Assembly (NCBI RefSeq): GCF_032884065.1
Contig: NC_088873.1
Location: 8,071,702-8,135,701 of the forward strand
Direction: 5' to 3'
Source of the DNA: Artemia franciscana
Lineage: Eukaryota > Arthropoda > Branchiopoda > Anostraca > Artemiidae
DNA length: 64,000 nt
The position numbers and the translations under genes are program-made. Below the pieces are notes generated by a model. It was not told the origin of the DNA, made no database searches, and was given only the letters and a program-made list of their open reading frames with translations. Numbering within the stretch: the first letter of the stretch is position 1; each line of letters opens with the position of its first letter. Positions 11,640 to 22,690 of this stretch are shown piece by piece.

Positions 11640-12045
11640 TTTTGAATAGTGCTAGTTCATAGGTAGAACCCTACTCCATGTATATTTCCACCCCCTTTAC
11701 CCAAGTCACCTTGACAAAAGTAGTCTGATGTAAATTGATAATAAATTGAATAAGGAAAAAGCAATCATATATGTTTTGGGCCCAAGGAACTCCCAAAAGA
11801 AGGTGGATCTTCATAGGAGACCCTCCAAACGATAAAAAGCTCCTGAAATCTTAATATCATTTTGTTTAGATGGTCTAAAGGGATACATAAATTGCCTGGA
11901 ATATGATAAAAAGCTTACACCCCATGCCCCCTCCCTCCAAATAACGTCCCAAAATTCGAGACAACCCTGCTTAAAGTGTATTACCCCCCCCTCACCATTG
12001 TAATGTTTTCCCATTATTACCCCTATTGCTTTAACACTCTATCTA
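11640..12045 (+). repeat. Dispersed repeat D, copy 1
   Basis: Positions 11745-12045 match 15010-15315 in the same order: 'gggcccaaggaactccc' versus 'tgccccaggaactacc', 'gatcttcatagga' versus 'ggtcttcatagaaaatcctcc', 'gataaaaagct', and the pyrimidine-rich end. Positions 11640-11740 also match 12265-12375, so the left part is duplicated 3' of it. No coding frame is evident. Confidence 0.6.
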
Positions 12046-12257
12046 TGAAGTTGAATTTTCATTTACTGGACCTATTAAACCAAGGAAATATTAAAAAAAA
12101 AAAAAACATGAAAGAAATCTTAAAATACAGAGAAAAATCTGTGTCTGGTCAATTCAAAAATACCTAAATTTTGAAAAAAAGGTATTATCATAAAGAAAAG
12201 GAAAACATGAAAATAAATTTTCAGTTTTGTCCTAACACAAACTTAAAAAAAGAAAGA

Positions 12258-12375
12258 AAAATCCAAAGAAAGTTTTGAATACTACTAGTTTATACGTAAC
12301 CTTACTGCATAGTATATCCCCAACCCCTTTACTCGTGTCACCTTGACAAAAATAGTTTAATATAAATTGATAAGA
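12258..12375 (+). repeat. Partial direct duplicate of the left part of repeat D
   Basis: This segment of about 110 bp starts 'aaagaaagttttgaatact' and ends 'aatataaattgataa', matching 11632-11742. It lies about 620 bp downstream in direct orientation. Confidence 0.6.
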
Positions 12376-13137
12376 TTGAAGTTCAAGTTCTATTTCTTTA
12401 TTATTCTTTAACTATACATATTTAAAACTATTCACATAACATCCCCGGCAGGGAGACTGGCTCGAAAGCCGGGCGACAATACAAACAATATAAACAAACC
12501 CAGAAGAAACGGAGGTCATCACACTTCTCACACCAAAAAATAAATGCCGAAGAACGTTTATTAAAATTATTGTCAATATTTATGCGATAGCTGAAAGGCC
12601 GGGAGCTACTCACAAATTAATATTTACTAATTAACAGAGCTTAGATTTTAGTTTTTAATGTTAAAAGCGATAGACTCTGATCAAAAAAAATTCATATGTA
12701 TTCCAACAATTTGTAATACCATTTTTCGGCGAAAATCTAGACCGTTCGGAGACAATGAAAGGCACAGGAAGCTTACTTAAAGGACAACGAGGAGTATATG
12801 GTCGGACTGCGGGAGGGCATGGAAAAAATTATTTAAAACATTCTGGATGCAGATCCTTTAGATAACGGACACGGAAAAGTATACATTGAAAAGCTAAAAT
12901 TTGTCTAAGCGGAATGATATTAAAATAACTGTAAAGACTTTATTTTGTAACTTCACAATAGGAGAAATATGTGACTGAAACGTACTCAAATAAATAATCG
13001 AACAATAATTAACATACGAATGAACAAGAGAAAAATAGATTGATTTTAAAGCATAAAAGGAAGGAAAAATTTAAGACGATGCATTACACCCACGTCCTTC
13101 CTAACTTAAGACTTAGGCTAGTGATATGAGCTGATTA
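12376..13137. other. No gene recognised
   Basis: The stretch includes a GC-richer patch (12440-12620, with 'ggctcgaaagccgggcgac') surrounded by AT-rich sequence. It may be the untranslated part of an old retrotransposon, but no protein match supports this. Confidence 0.3.
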
Positions 13138-14017
13138 CTTCCAGTTGACAAATTTTCTTCATATTTATTTTTTAATTGTTTTTTTAAATAATGCTAGAAA
13201 ATGCTGCGCCCCCTTTATGAGGCGTAGCATCTCCCCCATGAAAAATTTCTCCAAGGAAAGTTTCCTCTCATAACCCCCTCTTCTCAACCCTTCCCCCCTC
13301 CCAACCAAAAAATCCCCCTTAAAAGGTCTGTACACTTCCCAATAACCATTACTATATGCAAACACTGGTCAAAATTTGGAACTTGCAGCCCCTCCCACGG
13401 GGGCTATGGGGGAGTAAGTCGTCTCCAAAGACATAGTTATAAAGTTTTTCGACTATGTTGAATAAAATGGCTATCTCAGAATTTTGATCCGACGACTTTG
13501 GGAAAAATGAGCGTGGGAAGGGGCCTAGGTGCCCTCCAATTTTTTGGTCATTTAAAAAGGGCACTGGAACCTCTCATTTCGGTTCGAATGAGTCCTCTCG
13601 CAAAATTATAGGACCACTGGGTCGATACGATCACCCCTGGGAAAAAGAAAAAAAACAAACACGCATCCGTGATGAATCTTCTGGCAAAAAATACAAAATT
13701 CAACATTTTTGTAGATAGGAGCTTGAAACTTGTACAGTAGGATTCTCTGATACGCTAAATCTGATGGTGTGATTTTCGTTAAGATTCTACGAATTTTAGG
13801 GGGTGTTTCCCCCTATTTTCTAAAATAGGGCAAATTTTCTCAGGCTCGTAACTTTTGATGGGTAAGACTAAACTTGATGAAACTTATATATTTAAAATCA
13901 GCATTAAAATGCGATTCTTTTGATGTAACTATTGGTATGAAAATCCATTTTTTAGAGTTTTGGTTACTATTGAGCCGGGTCGCTCCTTACTACAGTTCGT
14001 TACCACGAACTATTTGA
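13138..14017 (+). mobile_element. HLE copy 5, 3' portion
   Basis: This copy begins inside the hairpin-2 right arm ('acttccagttgac') and holds the complete 3' spacer and terminal hairpin (stem AGTTCGT/ACGAACT, slightly decayed). It ends TTTGA at 14017. It is joined directly to a truncated LINE ORF1 on its right, so either the insertion or a deletion removed the rest of that ORF. Confidence 0.8.
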
Positions 14018-14850
14018 CATATCTAGTTTCTGCTCTGCATTCTTAATTCTCTTCTCAAGCAATTTTATTTGATTTCTTAGAAAATTTAGCTCGTTACTGA
14101 GGGCTAGGAATTTCGGTTCAAACTCAACAATCAATGCTGAATAAACCTCACTGACGACAGTTGAACTCTGAGCTTTTATGGCATTAAAGTGTCACTGGAT
14201 AGAGACTGCCTACCAGCAGCAGTAGCCACTAGTTTTTCATCCAGATTCTCGTCTATTTTTTTAGCAAGATTTTCCGTCACACTTTGGGTTTCTTGTTCTG
14301 TCGCGGAAATACGAATAATAATAGCCGACGATCCCGCTATAGTTTGTTGCCCAAGAATTGGAATTTGAGATTTTAGCTTCTCTTTGCAAAGTTCTATATA
14401 AATGTTCAGTTGATGAATAAAATCATCAAATGTTCCCTTTACACCCATGCTAGTAGATTTCATAGCTTCAGCCTAATTTGCCTCAAACTGTATAAGCTGT
14501 GACTCGAGAACAAACTGGTTGTCATGTGACCAGTAGCAAAAAAAAAACAGATACTTAAAGACTTTTGACTTTGAGTTCGCAGTCTTTGGATCCAAAACCT
14601 CAATAATACGATCTGGCCAATCGGGGAATCCTCGAAACTTTGCTAGAGCCAGATCATGAATACTAAATTTAGTCATTATCTGTAACTCAAATTTATCAAA
14701 AGTAATTTACAACAGTTGCCAAAAAACTCATACCTGTTAGTGGGGCAGGTCCACGTCAGCAGTCGCAATCACCGTTTGACAGGAGGCCCAGTGAAACGCA
14801 GGACCTGCAAATTGATTTCTTCGCCGTATTCTTAAAAAATATCCAAATAT
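14018..14850 (-). mobile_element. Non-LTR retrotransposon 5' end: ORF1 with PWWP-like domain, truncated
   Basis: On the minus strand, 14676-14473 encodes an N-terminal module DLALAKFRGFPDWPDRIIEV followed by a YLFFFCYWSHDNQFV block. That is the layout of a PWWP domain: beta-barrel start, aromatic-P-x-W-P signature, then an F/Y-x-SH block and a hydrophobic end. After a stop or frameshift, 14463-14176 continues with a helical region, and about 14110-14020 encodes a heptad-rich coiled coil (LSNELNFLRNQIKLLEKRIK). It is cut by HLE copy 5. Sequence upstream of the ATG (14700-14850) resembles that upstream of the ORF1 at 17275-18315, consistent with a shared 5' UTR. It is a broken pseudogene copy. 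Confidence 0.7.
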
Positions 14851-14914
14851 CCGAGCATCCAAAATACTTGTGCCAATAATCACACGTCACTAATTATCAG
14901 AGCTAGCGAAATGC

Positions 14915-15010
14915 GACTGCATTGAATGAATGCTAGATGCGAACTGCTAGATGCGAACTAGCATTGAATGAATGCTATATGCGAACTGAATGCTAGATGC
15001 GAACTGCTAG
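14915..15010. repeat. Short tandem repeat 'tgctagatgcgaac'
   Basis: The words 'aatgaatgctagatgcgaac' and 'tgctagatgcgaac' recur about five times in 95 bp with small changes. It is a local minisatellite between the LINE 5' end and repeat D. Confidence 0.7.
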
Positions 15011-15320
15011 AAAGCTTTGAATAAGAAAAGGGTCATATGTTTTATGCCCCAGGAACTACCTACGAAAAGAAAGTTGGTCTTCATAGAAAATCCTCCTAAA
15101 GATAAAAAGCTTCGGACACTTTTAATGATTATTTTGCCTAGATAATCCAAAGTGATGCATAACCTTCCTTAAATATGATAACAAGCCAACACTCCATGGT
15201 CCCCTTCCTCCCTGTAACGTCCTAAAATTTGAGACAACTCTACTCCAAGTGTATTACCCAACCGCCATTTTAACACCTGGCCGGTATTTACCCCCTATCG
15301 CTTTACCACTCTGAAGACCC
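15011..15320 (+). repeat. Dispersed repeat D, copy 2
   Basis: This is the second copy of the segment at 11745-12045, with roughly one difference every five to ten bases by eye. It lies at the point where the minus-strand LINE ORF2 is truncated. Confidence 0.6.
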
Positions 15321-15399
15321 TGATAGAGTAGCAATCTCTGATGTTCTTTGTCAGGGAGTTCTGAACCCTACTACATGCATATATAGGGCTAAAATCTGA

Positions 15400-18300
15400 C
15401 CTCACGGACCCAACTGTCTATTAAAATTACTATTAGATCTTGATTCAGATACAGAATTAGCACAAATTGAAGCATAATACGTTGTCAATTTTCGCTTTAT
15501 TTCTTCTTGCTTATCAACATCATTTCCGTCTAGCTTGAGCGTCGTTGGTAATGATGGAGGCGAATGACCTGACTTAACAACAGAATTCATTATTAATTAT
15601 TAACGGAATAATTAATTATTAATTATTAACGGAATTAATATTCTTTTTTATATCTTTCCCACACTCTGAAAATTTTCTACTATAATAATCTGTTTAACCC
15701 TACTTGTTGCTGATTCAAATAAATTTCGAAACTCTTTGAAACGATGATGTCGCTCAGGTGTAGTATGGTCCTTGTAAACTTTTCGAAGATAAGCTTTTCG
15801 CTTAGCGGACTTTAATAATCCAGAAGTCATCCACGGACACAATGGGGCTGACCTCATGGAATCATTTTTCTTCTGGTCACGTAGACAAACCTCAACGAAA
15901 GTGTCCTTGATCGCCCCATAAAATTTTTCATACACATCGGCATGTTAAAATTATCCACCAATTCCCAAGAATTCTAATAGTCTCGACATAAGGTTCGATT
16001 TCTGCTCTTCCTTTGCGAGAGAATGCTGGCTTTGAACAAATGATTTAGAAGGACGGGTATTCAACACATCAAAATTAGAGCATACAGGAAAATGGTCTGA
16101 TATTTCTAAAATAATTACAGCACTATTTTGAGGAGAAAGAGAGGAAAATATGTTATGAATTAAGATGGCGGACGACCCGGTGATGGGTGTTGGGATCAAA
16201 ATAGAAGGCGATAAACCAAAAGAAGTCATAGCAGATAAAAACCCATCACCATAGACGAGTTTTTATCCAATAAGTTAAAATTAAAATCACCCATAAATAC
16301 AATATCAAACTTCAGACTATGAACATTTTCCAATACACCCGTAAGAATATTAAGGAAAGAACTAAAGGGTCCATTAAGGGAGGGGATAAATCTCTGCAAA
16401 TAGAATGGTTTTCCTGATTGATGAGTAATTCAATACAAAGCGACTTAAATGCTCCTTCAAAATTAACAGAAAGGTCTATACGATCCGAATGTGTACAACC
16501 ATTAGCAATGTAAAAAGCAAGACCTCTTTTAGACATTTTGGACCCATTTAACCGTTCAATCGTATAACCTGGAATATCAACCAATGAATTATTAATATCA
16601 TTTAAAAATGTTTCACGCAACTCGGTTACTTTAGGGGATGAATGCAACTCACAAAGAAGGAATTTAAATTCATCAATAGACGAACAAAGGCCTTGAATAT
16701 TCAGCTATGTAACTGAGAGCTCACCGACCCCAACTTGGTCTTTAAACAGTCTACTTCTATGATTGGTCTCATTTTTTATAAAAAAACCTAAATAATTGTC
16801 TTGGTGCATAATCCCACTTCCCTCATTCAATACCTCTTCTAAATCTAACGGTTCTTTTTCCAAAAGCTCAAGACGACATAGGACAGAAAAACCACCAGAA
16901 TGATTAGATACATTTAATTTATCATTACAAGCCAATTCAATCAAGTGCTCACCTATGTCTGAATACGCCATGATAGACTGGAAATAATCGTTGATTAAGT
17001 ATTAGGGAAGGTCATGTCCACAAATTTTGGGGCTCCAGATTGATTAAATAAGCTCAAAGTGCTACACCAGAAACTATCCGACTCGATACATTAACCCTTT
17101 TCATGATCTTCTAAAATGTTTTCTACAGTAATTTAATGTGTTATCACAAGTTGTTTTTTTTCTGTGTGTTTGTTTTTATACTCCGCTGTTTCAAGTGGGT
17201 CACAAATAAATTATTATTGTTATTATTATAAGAAAAAAAACACAAAAAAAAACACAGAATAATAAATTGAAAGATCATATACAGTCTACAATAGACCTGA
17301 ATTTTATTGCAGAATGGTCTCCAGGCAACTTAACAAGAATTTGGCCGCGATCTGACCACGCATTTTTAACGCCAAATTTGTCCCTCGCTAGATTCATGAT
17401 GTCACGACGACGTTTTGTAAGTGCTTCCGAAAGTAGATACCAGATTTCACCAGTTTGGACTTTGTTTTGTATATTTTGTAAGCCAAATCTTGACTTGTAA
17501 TTTTACAAAACCGGAGGAACTTTTTTCCATACTATTTTGTGCTTGCCATGTATTGTTCATTCTGAACCGGTAAGTAAGTGTTATGTCATTCTTCGATACA
17601 TTGGCAACCATATTGTGGCTGAACACATCGAGCAGGGTAGTTTTCAGACTCACTCCTGGTTTCTGCTTTATTCTTTGGGACACAAGACTGTCGAGCAGAG
17701 CATTCTGGTCGTATCCATCCAGCTCCAGTTAAAGTCTTTCGATTCACTCTTTCAGGCTTTCAGTTTCAGTCTTAAGACTTTTAAGTGACTGTTGGATACT
17801 CTGAAAGTTCGGATTGTATTCTAGCATTATAGCATCATAAATTTCAATTGTTATTGTTTGACTAACCTGTCTAAGAACGCTTCTATTATCTTTTAATTTC
17901 TTAGCTATCTTACGGCTAATATCACCCTCAAGCCTTTGCTTAGTTTCTGCAAGGTCTTGTTCTGTTGCAGCTAACTTTTCTAATAATGCAGATACTGATG
18001 ATTGCTCTTGGGTTTGAGTCGCATTAAGAGCAGCAAAGCTTTGGAAACCATTTTATAAAATTCTGGTGACGTTTGGACTTCCTCAAGTGCTTTTTTTACC
18101 CCCTTTGTATTTTTCTTAGCGGCTTCGTCAGAATGATCCTTGAAGGATGTTAAGCTAGCTTCAATGAATCGGTGTTCAGAATGTGATTCATAGCAAAAAA
18201 ACAAATAGCTAGTGCTTCCTTTAGCATCATTACTAACTTTTAGGATCCTAGTTGGCCATAGTGGGTATCTCTGGAAATTTTTAAAAAACAATTCAAAATG

Positions 18301-18480
18301 CTTAAGTTTGGCCATTACACAAATGAATTAAATCAAGGATCTATCAGATGTACTTAATTTAAGTGGGACAGGCCCAAGACAATAGTCACGATAACCCTGT
18401 TGAAAGGTAAATGAAAGCTAGACAAACTGAGCAAAAACTACCTTTAAGTAAGGGCAGGCTCTCATGAGAACATCAAAAAT
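15400..18480 (-). mobile_element. Non-LTR retrotransposon: PWWP-like ORF1 plus endonuclease part of ORF2 (3' truncated)
   Basis: ORF1 on minus: 18315-18050 gives a PWWP-like module (FQRYPLWPTRILKV, then YLFFCYESHSEHRFIEASL, then FKDHSDEAAKKNTKGVKKAL). About 18000-17700 is coiled coil. About 17700-17280 gives the RNA-binding core (GVSLKTTLLDVFSHNM) and the LINE ORF1-type end LTKRRRDIMNLARDKFGVKN...WSDRGQILVKL. ORF2: 16971-15400 gives an apurinic-type endonuclease with LNIQGLCSSIDEFKFLLCEL, ETFLNDINNSLVDIPGY, RGLAFYIANG and, near its end, SSAILIHNIF...ISDHFPV. The pre-RT linker PWMTSGLLKSAKRKAYLRK follows. The RT domain is absent and repeat D abuts. Several stops and frameshifts (for example TAG at about 16704) make it dead. 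A short foreign LINE tail may lie at 17090-17240. Confidence 0.8.
17090..17240 (+). mobile_element. Probable LINE 3' tail inserted between ORF1 and ORF2
   Basis: On the plus strand this reads as a T-rich 3' UTR ending 'cacaaataaattattattg' and a short (TTA)n tail. That is similar in style to the end of the retrotransposon at about 47210-47242. It has no coding content and lies between the minus-strand ORF1 and ORF2. Confidence 0.4.
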
Positions 18481-18801
18481 TCAAATCCAACAATTGTGAC
18501 CTCATCTGCATTACACAGCTCACACAATATATTTTAAACAGATCCAATTGACCTTTTTTAAATAATGCTAGAGAAAAATTTGTTCATAGAATATTTAATC
18601 GCATGTTTTTACAATAAATAAAAGTCGACTCTATTACGTAACTATTGAATGGAACCTAATCCTTTTTCAAAACTGGTTCAAAACTGAGTTTAATCCTTTT
18701 TCAAACTAGATTGGTCTTGACCGGACGAAGACTGTATTAACACTAAAGTTAGAAAGAGTTAGTGTTTTAAGGTTAGCTCCCAAAACTGGAGTTTTATCAT
18801 T

Positions 18802-19012
18802 ATTAAATAAAAAAAAACAAGTTTTTTTTATTTAATAATGATAAATAAAAGTAAGGAGCGACATTAAAACTTAAAACGAACAGAAATTACTTCGTCTATG
18901 AAAGGGGTTTTTCCTCCTCAACGCCCCGCTCTTTACGCTAAAGTTTGAATCTTTCTCTTAACTCTACTTCTTAAAAAAGTAAAAAAAAAACAAGTTTATG
19001 AATGTGTTAACA
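18802..19012 (+). mobile_element. HLE solo fragment: left half of hairpin 1
   Basis: The fragment starts TTAAATAAA after A, then 'acaagttttttttattt', then the sub-terminal 'agtaaggagcgac' and the left arm up to 'ctttacgctaaagtttgaa' and the loop region. It stops there, so only half of the foldback is present. The first 40 bases themselves form a local palindrome. Confidence 0.75.
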
Positions 19013-19025
19013 AAAATAACTCTAG

Positions 19026-19565
19026 GCTAAGAATCTCGGTATTGATTTTGTTGAATGAAGCCAATCGTAATTGGTGACCCTGCAAGCCCGCAGGCAGAAG
19101 GATAAGTATGGAGGCTTGGTCATTTCACAGTTGTGTCAACTAGCGGGCAAAAATATTGCCCCCCCCCTTGTTTTTCAAGAATACCTTTTTATTTTGGTAC
19201 TTTCACTGAAAAATGGCTTTTTTTAATAGTTTTACTGAAAAAGTTGAAAAAATATCGAGACTGCCTCCCCCCTACACTTTGAAAATCATATTTAAGCCCC
19301 CTTTCTCCCAATTTCCATAAATTGATAGTACTTTTAAACATTCAGGATTTTGAGGAGACCGCTTGCATAACAAACCAGTATTTTCTATTTTACCCGTATA
19401 GGAAATTCGAAGGATTGAATTAATGTTGCTTCTGAATATGTGTAAAAAAGATCGAGTCACCTTAGGTCAAGCAAATACAAGGAACGATGCCACTTGAATC
19501 TGGCTCTCTCCCCCCCCTGGAGTGTCAAGACATACACTCTTTTCCTATTATCTAATTTAACTCCT
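19026..19565 (+). repeat. Dispersed repeat B, copy 2
   Basis: This is the counterpart of 4895-5400. It contains the 'ggtgaccctgcaagcccgca' block, a C-run near 19160 and the end 'ggctctctcccccccctgga'. It is non-coding. Confidence 0.6.
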
Positions 19566-19759
19566 GGTATCTGTTCCAAGTTATTTGACCAATTTACCCA
19601 TCCCTTCCATAATTCAACCCCACCCCTCCGAAAGATATCTCCACATGGCCTGCTCAAATTAAAACCAAAATGAAATTTATATTAGTTGCAAGCTGAGGAC
19701 GAATTGATCAAGTTCTGAAAACTGTCTCCTATGACTTCATTTGTAGTTTCTGTTAAGTC

Positions 19760-20155
19760 ATAATATGAAAAAAACTTCGTTTTCTTAAAGAGTTAAAGAG
19801 GCTGCGTCCCAAAGTCGAACCTTAAAACGTACAGGAATTAGGAGAGGCAGTTAACTGCCTCTCCTAATTCCTGTACGTTACTCTGTCCTGTCCTGTCCTG
19901 TACTCTCCTAATTCCTGTAAGTTTTAAGGTTCGACTTTGGGACGCAGCCTCTTTAACTCTTTAAGAAAACGAAGTTTTTTTCATATTATTTCTGTACGTT
20001 TTTCTACAATCCATGGTGGATGTAATTTAATAATTCCTGTACTCCTCGTACAGGAATTAGGACTGCCTCTCCTAATTCCTGTAAGTTTTAAGGTTCGACT
20101 TCGGGACGCAGCCTCTTTAACTCTTTAAGAAAACGAAGTTTTTTTCATATTTCGT
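19760..20155. repeat. Foldback repeat E (long inverted repeat plus a third arm)
   Basis: The left arm (19768-19850: 'atgaaaaaaacttcg', 'ttaaagagttaaagaggctg', 'cgtcccaaagtcgaacctt', 'acgtacaggaattagg') is inverted at about 19905-19985, with a centre around 'cagttaactg' and a small (CTGTC)n run at about 19882-19900. A third arm lies at 20080-20150, in the same orientation as the second. Homologous arms are nearly identical, suggesting recent formation or gene conversion. It abuts the tRNA gene on the right. Confidence 0.75.
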
Positions 20156-20156
20156 G

Positions 20157-20163
20157 AAAAAAA
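20157..20163 (-). terminator. RNA polymerase III terminator of the tRNA-Lys gene
   Basis: There is a run of seven T on the minus strand beginning two bases after the mature tRNA 3' end. Runs of four or more T stop RNA polymerase III. Confidence 0.85.
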
Positions 20164-20164
20164 C

Positions 20165-20237
20165 CGCCCGATAAGGGACTTGAACCCTTGACCTTAGGAT
20201 TAAAAGTCCCACGCTCTACCGACAGAGCTAACCGGGC
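20165..20237 (-). tRNA. tRNA-Lys (anticodon UUU)
   Basis: The minus strand folds as a complete 73-nt tRNA. The acceptor stem GCCCGGT pairs with ATCGGGC (one G-T pair), with discriminator G. The D-arm is AGCTCTGTCGGTAGAGC. The anticodon stem-loop has loop CTTTTAA, giving anticodon TTT, which reads Lys AAA/AAG. The TpsiC arm is AGGGTTCAAGTCCCT. No intron is present and CCA is not encoded, as usual in eukaryotes. Internal A-box (TAGCTCTGTCGG) and B-box (GGTTCAAGTCC) promoter elements are intact. A run of seven T follows at once, so the gene looks functional. It initiates lysine decoding in cytosolic translation. Confidence 0.95.
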
Positions 20238-20299
20238 ATGTTTGAAGTCAAAATACCTGCATGTGTATAAATATAACTTTTAAATAACTTTTAAGAATT

Positions 20300-20800
20300 T
20301 CAAAAATTAACATGGACTGTTATGGGGAAATGGGTTTTTCTAAGCTAGAAAATCGGGGGGTTAAGATTTTCCGACGAAACTTTCCAGAAAAATTACTCGG
20401 AGAATTCCGCGTCGAATGAGTCTTCGTACACCCAGATCCGATGTCGGCTGTGACCTGTAGGCGTGGCAGAAAAAAAAGGTTTCTGTCATTTTTCTCAAAT
20501 AAAAATTTTACGGATTAAGACAGAATTTTTTGAAGCTTTCAGTCAGTCTCACCATGTCGAGCTGATCATTTTGATGTACTTTAATGTTGAAATTCGTAAC
20601 TTTTAACAACAAAAAACTTAACATGGACTCTTATGGGGAAATGGGGTTTTTCTAAGCTAGAAAATCGGGGGGTTAAGATTTTCCGACGAAACTTTCAAGC
20701 AACATTACTCGGAGAATTCCGCGTCAAATGAGTCTTCGTACACCCAGATCCGACGCCGGCTGTGAAATGTAGGCGTCGCGAAAAAAAAAACAGAAGGAGA
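20300..20800 (+). repeat. Tandem duplication, unit about 315 bp
   Basis: Two near-identical segments (about 20306-20490 and 20618-20800) share 'acatggact', 'ttatggggaaatggg', 'aagctagaaaatcgggggg' and 'gagtcttcgtacaccc'. The 20490-20617 part between them is unique. It has no coding frame of note. Confidence 0.7.
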
Positions 20801-21319
20801 ACATCAACATTAAGTGGCTATGCGTGGTTTCTGGAAAACAGGGAAGGAGTTATCGGATCGAGCTGAAATTTCGCGGATGAGCTCCTGGGCCCAAGGGGAC
20901 CTTAACTTGTAAATTTCAGCCCGATCGGACAACGTTACAGGGGGGTGGGTTTTGGGGTCGAAACCTTCGGCCAGATTTTCCCCATGAAGAAAAAGTTGGA
21001 GGTGGATGAAATTTGACAGGTTTCTTAGTTGGAGCTCGGGCTACGAAATGCATCCCTCCCCATCTCTCTGCGACCACTGGAACCGAAAATCGCTTAAAAT
21101 TGTCGTGGTTCGCCTCTTTAAAGAGGCACGAGTGTGCCTCCTTGATTAAGTTTTTCAATTGCATTGCACTAGACAGATGCCTCTGCCCAGCAGATGCCTT
21201 GGCATGTTCTGTTGAAATTGTTCATATGTTAGCAATAACCTGTTTTTTTTTGTTTTTTTTACTAAGACTGGCATCAAACGTGGACTTTTGGACTCACAGT
21301 GATAAAAATTGAATGAATC
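20801..21319. other. No gene recognised
   Basis: This is GC-richer than its neighbours (for example 'ggatcgagctgaaatttcg', 'agcccgatcgg'). The wording resembles the accaagtttcat-type satellites near the right of the window, so it may be an old array remnant. The 99-codon frame at 21013-21312 has no recognisable domain. Confidence 0.3.
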
Positions 21320-21740
21320 TACACTCCCCCCCGTATATTATCACCAGAAAATTTATCCCCGTGGAAAATTTACCTCCGCATAATCCCCCCCCCTCATTTT
21401 CTCCAAACGCATCCGATCTAAATTTAAGATAGCCATTTTGATCAAAATAGTCCAAAAGTCAAACCATACCTCCGGGTTTTACAACCAGCTTTCGAGCCCC
21501 TGGTGCAAGGGTCATAAGCTATGCAAGTAGCTCATTGTTAATCTATAAGGTTTTTATGGAAAGAGTGGTCTTATAAACCTCGGAAGGGGGTAGATGCCTC
21601 AAAGGGTGCATTCTAATGCCAATACATCCTAACTCCCATTGAGCCTCCAGGTACCTATAGAATTATTTATAAGGAAGAGGTGGGGAGTGACTTTGAAATT
21701 GATATTTATCCCTCTTGAGCTCTGGGAATATTTCTGGTCT
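21320..21740 (+). repeat. Dispersed repeat C, copy 2
   Basis: This is the counterpart of 8925-9469. Its left edge ('ttatccccgtggaaaattt') is the reverse complement of the 'ttttccacggggataa' words that fill 43755-44475. That suggests a larger family containing such words. Confidence 0.5.
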
Positions 21741-22264
21741 ACAGTGCTATAATGAAGGTAAATAGCGATAATAAACCTCAAAAATTGCAAAATTCATTCT
21801 GTATAGGAAGGGTCCTACTATTTCCTTATCCTCCCCATCCCCTTTATGGTCTTAAAAATTTCGGAAGATGCTCACTGTATTGTAAGGTGACAGTTCTAGT
21901 CCTTTTTTATAAGTTGAAAGTGATTAGAGACCGACTAGCTCCTTAAATAAAACTGTTAAAAGCTCCTTAAATAAGAATCCTGGATACGTCAATAACGAGA
22001 ACTTGTCGGTGGTATATTTTCATGGTTTTCTTATTTTCGCCGGTTGTATATTATTCAGTGGCACATAAGGTCCTTGGCTTTTAACAAGTTGATATTTCAA
22101 TCATTGGTTTTCCATTAGCTTTCAGTTTTGAAAAGCCCAGTAGTAATTAAAAGGCTCTTGCAAATTTAGAAACCAATCAGAAGACAGTAAGAAAAAAAAA
22201 ATACTAACTTCGATGGAATAACTTTAAATTGCCAATTCAAAATACAATTGGCTTAAAAGTCTCT

Positions 22265-22690
22265 AGAAGCCAATGTGGCAAAGTCCATACTAGAATTTAT
22301 GTTAAGTGTATTGCTATTGGTTTTTAGACGAAGGTGCTTAAAGCCACTCAAAGTTGGTCTCTCAACTGTTCTGACTACATGGACAAGTATTAATAAAAAC
22401 CATACTTTAAAAATAGGGAAGCCACTGAATAAGCCCATTCCTTTTTTCGCCGATATTCACTGGTATTCGCTCCTTTTTTTTTCCCTAAAATATTCATTGC
22501 TCAAAATATTAATCCATGTAAATCTAAGAATCAAGTTCTTGATATTTGAAAAACTAGAGATTATCAAGTTAAGCATTTTCACATATGAATATCTTAATAA
22601 ATCACTTCCCTCTTCTTTCGAAAGTATTTTTTGTAATAATAGTGATCTCCATAATCATGACACACAAGGAGTATCATCAATTAAATAAGA
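22265..22690 (+). mobile_element. Non-LTR retrotransposon ORF2 C-terminal remnant
   Basis: An open frame (22275-22688) ends with KLEIIKLSIFTYEYLNKSLP followed by SSFESIF and a HNHDTQG block. That resembles the conserved end of CR1-like ORF2 proteins (I..L.I..F.Y...N..LP..F, then H.H.TR). The upstream part is less convincing. It is interrupted on the right by HLE copy 7 starting at 22681. Confidence 0.5.

Noticed and set aside
14473-18315. Host PWWP-domain gene
   Set aside because: Both PWWP-like starts are followed by LINE ORF1 features, and one also by a LINE endonuclease, so they belong to retrotransposons.
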